Assembly (NCBI RefSeq): GCF_018599185.1
Contig: NZ_JAHFVL010000002.1
Coordinates: 558,001-622,000 of the forward strand
From: Rhodanobacter sp. LX-99
GTDB lineage: Bacteria; Pseudomonadota; Gammaproteobacteria; Xanthomonadales; Rhodanobacteraceae
Length of the DNA: 64,000 bases
Reading direction: 5' to 3'
The position numbers and the translations under genes were made by a program. The stretch's first letter is position 1; the number at the start of each line of letters is the position of its first letter. The notes under the pieces were generated by a model. It did no database searches. It was given only the letters and a program-made list of their open reading frames with translations, and had not been told where the DNA came from. Of this stretch, positions 61,084 through 64,000 are shown one piece after another.

Positions 61084-62016
61084 ATGAACCACGAACTGGA
61101 CCCCGCCGGCGGCATCCTGCCGCATGAGAATTTCCGTTGCGGCACGGTCGCGCTGGCCGGACGCCCGAACGTGGGCAAGTCGACCCTGCTCAATGCGCTG
61201 ATCGGCTTTCGCCTGTCGATCATCAGCCCGCGGCCGCAGACCACCCGCCACCGCATCCTCGGCATCAACACCAGCGAGGCCGGGCAGATCATGTACGTCG
61301 ACACGCCGGGCCTGCATCGCGGCGCCAAGCGCGCGATGAACCGCAGCCTGAACCGTGCCGCGCGTTCGGCGATCAGCGACGTCGACCTGGTGGTGCAGGT
61401 GATCGAGGCCGGCCGCTTCACCGACGAGGACGAAGCGCTGTACGCCGCCCTGGTCGAACAGTCGTCGCCGCGCCTGCTGGTGATCAACAAGGTCGACCTC
61501 AACAAGGACAAGACGGTGATGCTGCCGTTCGTGGCCGAGCTGGTGGCGAAACACAGCTACGACGAGATCCACTACGTCAGCGCGCTCAAGGGGCAGGGCC
61601 TGAAGGAACTGGAGCAGGCGATCCTCAAGCGCCTGCCGGTGCGGCCGCCGGTGTTCGGCGAGGACGAGGTCACCGACCGCAGCGAACGTTTCCTCGCCGC
61701 CGAGATGGTGCGCGAGCAGCTGATGCTGCGGCTCGACCAGGAACTGCCGTACGCGACCACGGTGGAGATCGAACAGTTCAACGACCGTCCCGACGGCATC
61801 GCCGAGATCCACGCGATCATCTGGGTCGAGCGCGCCGGCCAGAAGGCCATCGTGATCGGCAACGGCGGCGCCCAGCTCAAGGCGATCGGCACGAGCGCGC
61901 GGCGCCACATGGAGCGCATGTTCGAGCGCAAGGTGTTCCTGAAGCTGTGGGTGAAGGTGCGCGAAGGCTGGGTCGACGACGAGAACATGCTGAAGAAATT
62001 CGGCTATACCGATTGA
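61084..62016 (+). CDS. era: GTPase Era
   Basis: Ribosome-assembly GTPase that binds the 3' end of 16S rRNA. The 310 residues have the P-loop GRPNVGKS (26-33), switch sequence with RHRILGI, DTPGLH, NKVDLNKDK and a C-terminal KH domain (about 215-305). ATG 61084 is the first good start after rnc; the longer frame upstream is rnc sequence in another frame. Confidence 0.96.
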   Translation: MNHELDPAGGILPHENFRCGTVALAGRPNVGKSTLLNALIGFRLSIISPRPQTTRHRILGINTSEAGQIMYVDTPGLHRGAKRAMNRSLNRAARSAISDVDLVVQVIEAGRFTDEDEALYAALVEQSSPRLLVINKVDLNKDKTVMLPFVAELVAKHSYDEIHYVSALKGQGLKELEQAILKRLPVRPPVFGEDEVTDRSERFLAAEMVREQLMLRLDQELPYATTVEIEQFNDRPDGIAEIHAIIWVERAGQKAIVIGNGGAQLKAIGTSARRHMERMFERKVFLKLWVKVREGWVDDENMLKKFGYTD

Positions 62017-62093
62017 GGTCGGGATTCGGGATTGGGGATTGGGGATTCGCAAGAGCCCGGACTTCCAGCTTTTTCGAATCCCGAATCCCGGCC
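62017..62093. repeat. GGGATT-type extragenic palindromic repeat
   Basis: Immediately after the era stop, a GGGATTCGGGATT-like left arm (62017-62048) and a complementary right arm CGAATCCCGAATCCCGGCC (62075-62093) form a long imperfect hairpin, with four near-copies of the GGGATT unit in the left arm. Such GGGATT repeats are scattered in Xanthomonadales genomes. Confidence 0.6.
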
Positions 62094-62101
62094 CCCAAGC
62101 C

Positions 62102-62827
62102 ATGCGCATCGAACAGCAACCCGCCTACGTCCTGCACGCGCGTGCGTATCGCGAGACGTCGCTGCTGCTCGAATGCCTGACTCGCGAACACGGTCGGCTC
62201 GGGGTGGTGGCGCGCGGCGTGCGCGGCGAGCGGGCACGCTTGCGCCGGGCGCAGTTGGAGCCGTTCCAGCCATTGACGATGGACCTGCTGCTGCGCGGCG
62301 AGATGGCCACGCTGACCGCGGTCGAAGCGGCAGGCACGTCGACGCGCCTGCCCGGCGACGCCGGCCTGGCCGGGTTGTATCTCAACGAGCTGGTGGTGCG
62401 CCTGACCGGCCGGCAGGATCCCTACCCGCGGCTGTTCGATGCCTACGCACGGACCCTGGCGCGGCTGGCCGCCGGCGAATCGCTGGCGTGGAGCCTGCGC
62501 CGCTTCGAACGCGACCTGCTGGAAGCGATCGGCTACGGCCTGCAGCTGCAACACGAGGCGGATTCCGGCGAGCCGCTGGAAGCGGAGGCGTCCTACCGCT
62601 ATCTGGTCGAGCAGGGCGCCGTGCGTTGCGCGGCCAACAGTCCGCATGCGCTGCGCGGCAGCGACCTGCTGGCGCTGGGACAGGACCGGATGCCCGACAA
62701 CAGCGGCCTGAAATCGCTGCGCGACATGATGCGCGAGGTGATCCGCTTCCACCTGGGCGGCAGCGAGCTGCGCGCCTGGCGGGTGCTGGCGATGGCGGTG
62801 TCGGGTCGCCCGAAAACAGCCGATTAG
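62102..62827 (+). CDS. recO: DNA repair protein RecO
   Basis: RecFOR-pathway mediator that helps load RecA on SSB-coated DNA. The 241 residues begin MRIEQQPAYVLHARAYRETS with the OB-fold typical of RecO (VVARGVRG, QPLTMDLLLRGEM), then a helical C-terminal domain. The N-terminal extension of the longer open frame is repeat-derived, so ATG 62102 is the better start. Its stop overlaps the stop of the convergent REC-Hpt gene by 2 bp. Confidence 0.92.
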   Translation: MRIEQQPAYVLHARAYRETSLLLECLTREHGRLGVVARGVRGERARLRRAQLEPFQPLTMDLLLRGEMATLTAVEAAGTSTRLPGDAGLAGLYLNELVVRLTGRQDPYPRLFDAYARTLARLAAGESLAWSLRRFERDLLEAIGYGLQLQHEADSGEPLEAEASYRYLVEQGAVRCAANSPHALRGSDLLALGQDRMPDNSGLKSLRDMMREVIRFHLGGSELRAWRVLAMAVSGRPKTAD

Positions 62828-63582
62828 CTGTCCAGCGCCTGCAACGTCGCCAGCAGGGCCTTGCGGAAGCGTGCCAACGCCACCGGCGTGGCGCCGCGCA
62901 GCAGCAGTTGCCGCTGCAGCAGCACGGTCTGCGCCGACAGCGCGGCGGCGCCGCAGAAGCCGCAGGACGAACGCAGCCGGTGCAGGCGCTCGCTGAAGCC
63001 GGCGCGGTCGCGGCTCAACGCGTCCAGTTCCTGGTGCAGCAGGGCCAGTTCCTCGCGCAGCAGCAGCCGCAACGCGCGCATGGTAGTGGCGTCGCCGGTG
63101 GTGGTCAGCGCGGCGCGGTCATCCAGCATGTAGGCGTCGGGGCGATCCGGTTGCACCAGCGCCAGCACGCGCTGCAGCTCGGCCAGCCCGCAGGGCTTCA
63201 ACAGGATCTCGCTGAAACCGGCGTCGAGCAGCGACTGCCGATCGTCCGGTTCCAGCTCGGCCGTGGTGGCTACCGCGATGCTTTCCGCCGAATGCGCCTG
63301 CGCGTCCTCGCGCAGCGCGGCCAGGATCTGCAGCGCGCCGGCGCCGGGCATGCGGCAATCCAGCAGCAGCAGGTCGAAGGGCTCGCTGCGCGCCCGCTGC
63401 AGGGCCGTCATGCCGTCCATGCAGGCCTCCGCCCGCGCGCCCATCGAGGCCAGTCCGTCGCACAGGAAGCGGCAACTGCCGGGGTCGTCGTCGGCCACCA
63501 GGACCCGGGCAGGCGCGGCCTGGGCCGGGTCGGAATCCGCGTTGGCGAGAAGGCTGTTCATGACGAAATCCATATCGTTCAT
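62824..63582 (-). CDS. Response regulator with C-terminal Hpt-like domain
   Basis: The 252 residues contain a receiver domain (about 26-145) with acidic pair DDD (31-33), phospho-acceptor D75 in LLLLDCRMPG and K129 in EILLKPCG. A helical domain follows whose LHRLRSSCGFCGA matches an Hpt motif with H201 as the phospho-His. This REC-Hpt order suggests a phosphorelay intermediate. No sensor kinase is next to it. ATG 63582 is the first start; ATG at residue 4 or 8 would also fit. Confidence 0.82.
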   Translation of the reverse strand: MNDMDFVMNSLLANADSDPAQAAPARVLVADDDPGSCRFLCDGLASMGARAEACMDGMTALQRARSEPFDLLLLDCRMPGAGALQILAALREDAQAHSAESIAVATTAELEPDDRQSLLDAGFSEILLKPCGLAELQRVLALVQPDRPDAYMLDDRAALTTTGDATTMRALRLLLREELALLHQELDALSRDRAGFSERLHRLRSSCGFCGAAALSAQTVLLQRQLLLRGATPVALARFRKALLATLQALDS

Positions 63583-63606
63583 CTTGATTTGGCAGAATGG
63601 CCCGAC

Positions 63607-64000
63607 ATGCGCCCGACTTCAAGCCACTTCCTGCTGTGTTGCTGCCTGCTGCTGGGAATCGGCTGGGCGCTGCCTGCACGGGCGGAAGTATTGCTCACGG
63701 CGAAGTCGGTCAGCGTTCCCGGCGCCCACCTGCAGGCGGTGACCCTGCGCCTCGGCGAGGACGCCGCCGGCGGACTGCGGCTGCAACTGAGCGCGGAACA
63801 GGCCGACGTTCCGGCGATGGGCTGGCGGCGGCTGGGCCTGACCCTCGACGGCAACCTGCAGCGGGACGCCCGCCTGCGCTGGATCCTCGACGGCGACGTG
63901 CGCCTGGCCGGCGCGCCGGGCGGCGCCCTCAGCGATGCCCATGTGAACATCCTGCTCAGCGAAGCCGCCAACACCCTGCAGGTCGACATCCTGCAAGGCA
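63607..64000 (+). CDS. Secreted protein of unknown function, 3' end outside window
   Basis: The open frame from ATG 63607 runs to the end of the window (131 codons). It starts with a signal peptide (hydrophobic CCCLLLGIGWAL, cut near ARA) and continues with a beta-rich segment of unknown family (VSVPGAHLQAVTLRLGED, GLRLQLSAEQADVP). It is divergent from the REC-Hpt gene. The rest of the gene would be needed to name it. Confidence 0.6.
   Translation, partial: MRPTSSHFLLCCCLLLGIGWALPARAEVLLTAKSVSVPGAHLQAVTLRLGEDAAGGLRLQLSAEQADVPAMGWRRLGLTLDGNLQRDARLRWILDGDVRLAGAPGGALSDAHVNILLSEAANTLQVDILQG

Overview
The window is high-GC gammaproteobacterial chromosome. Gene content and order point to the Xanthomonadales, most likely the family Rhodanobacteraceae (Rhodanobacter/Dyella-like). 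The pointers are rpoE-rseA-mucD without rseB, lepB-DUF4845-rnc-era-recO, gloB-yafS-like-rnhA-dnaQ, and a YqaA-type membrane gene between pcm and nlpD. The taxon is an inference; there is no rRNA here to confirm it.

Layout. 1-11368: housekeeping genes kdsA (5' end outside the window), eno, ftsB, ispD, ispF, mgtE, truD, an Smr endonuclease, surE, pcm, a YqaA-type protein, nlpD, an Mth938-like protein, yhbY and rlmE. 11365-21474: ftsH, a five-tRNA operon (Arg, Pro, Arg, His, Lys), tRNA-Leu, the protein quality-control block tig-clpP-clpX-lon-hupB, then tRNA-Val and tRNA-Asp. 21608-27668: ppiD, mltD, gloB, a yafS-like methyltransferase, rnhA and dnaQ. 37907-50337: a PP2C phosphatase, the ppsA/ppsR pair, a DUF1249 gene, three tRNAs (Asp, Glu, Ala), a CPA2 antiporter, an FKBP isomerase, ugd, slyX, a DUF2058 gene and a fadB/fadJ-like beta-oxidation gene. 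50658-64000: a c-di-GMP GGDEF-EAL gene with a small partner, the sigma-E envelope-stress operon, lepA, lepB, a DUF4845 gene, rnc, era, recO, a REC-Hpt protein and a truncated secreted protein.

The accessory part is one integrated element of about 9.8 kb (27879-37705) at the 3' end of tRNA-Ser(CGA). A perfect 59-bp direct repeat bounds it. One copy is the 3' part of the intact tRNA gene (37706-37764); the other lies at 27879-37937's left counterpart, 27879-27937, beside a tyrosine integrase. The left half reads rightward: integrase, an unknown gene, an AlpA-like HTH protein, a DUF3987 ATPase, a 240-bp cluster of GTAAC iterons that looks like a replication origin, and three overlapping small HTH or Cys-rich genes. 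The right half reads leftward: a 46-aa protein, a lipoprotein, a TIR/macro-domain pair, a lone HK97-type major capsid protein, three related small coiled-coil proteins and an 81-aa protein. No terminase, portal, tail or lysis gene is visible, so the element looks like a phage satellite or a decayed, domesticated prophage.

The main discovery candidates are in this element. The TIR-like protein (35353-35913) and the two-helix membrane plus macro-domain protein (35913-36758) have the architecture of a type II Thoeris anti-phage system. The single capsid gene with three tandem coiled-coil partners has no packaging genes and is not easily explained. Both ends also carry paired CGTACAC repeats spaced 11 bp apart (possible integrase arm sites), and the element supplies a substitute terminator for the tRNA it occupies.
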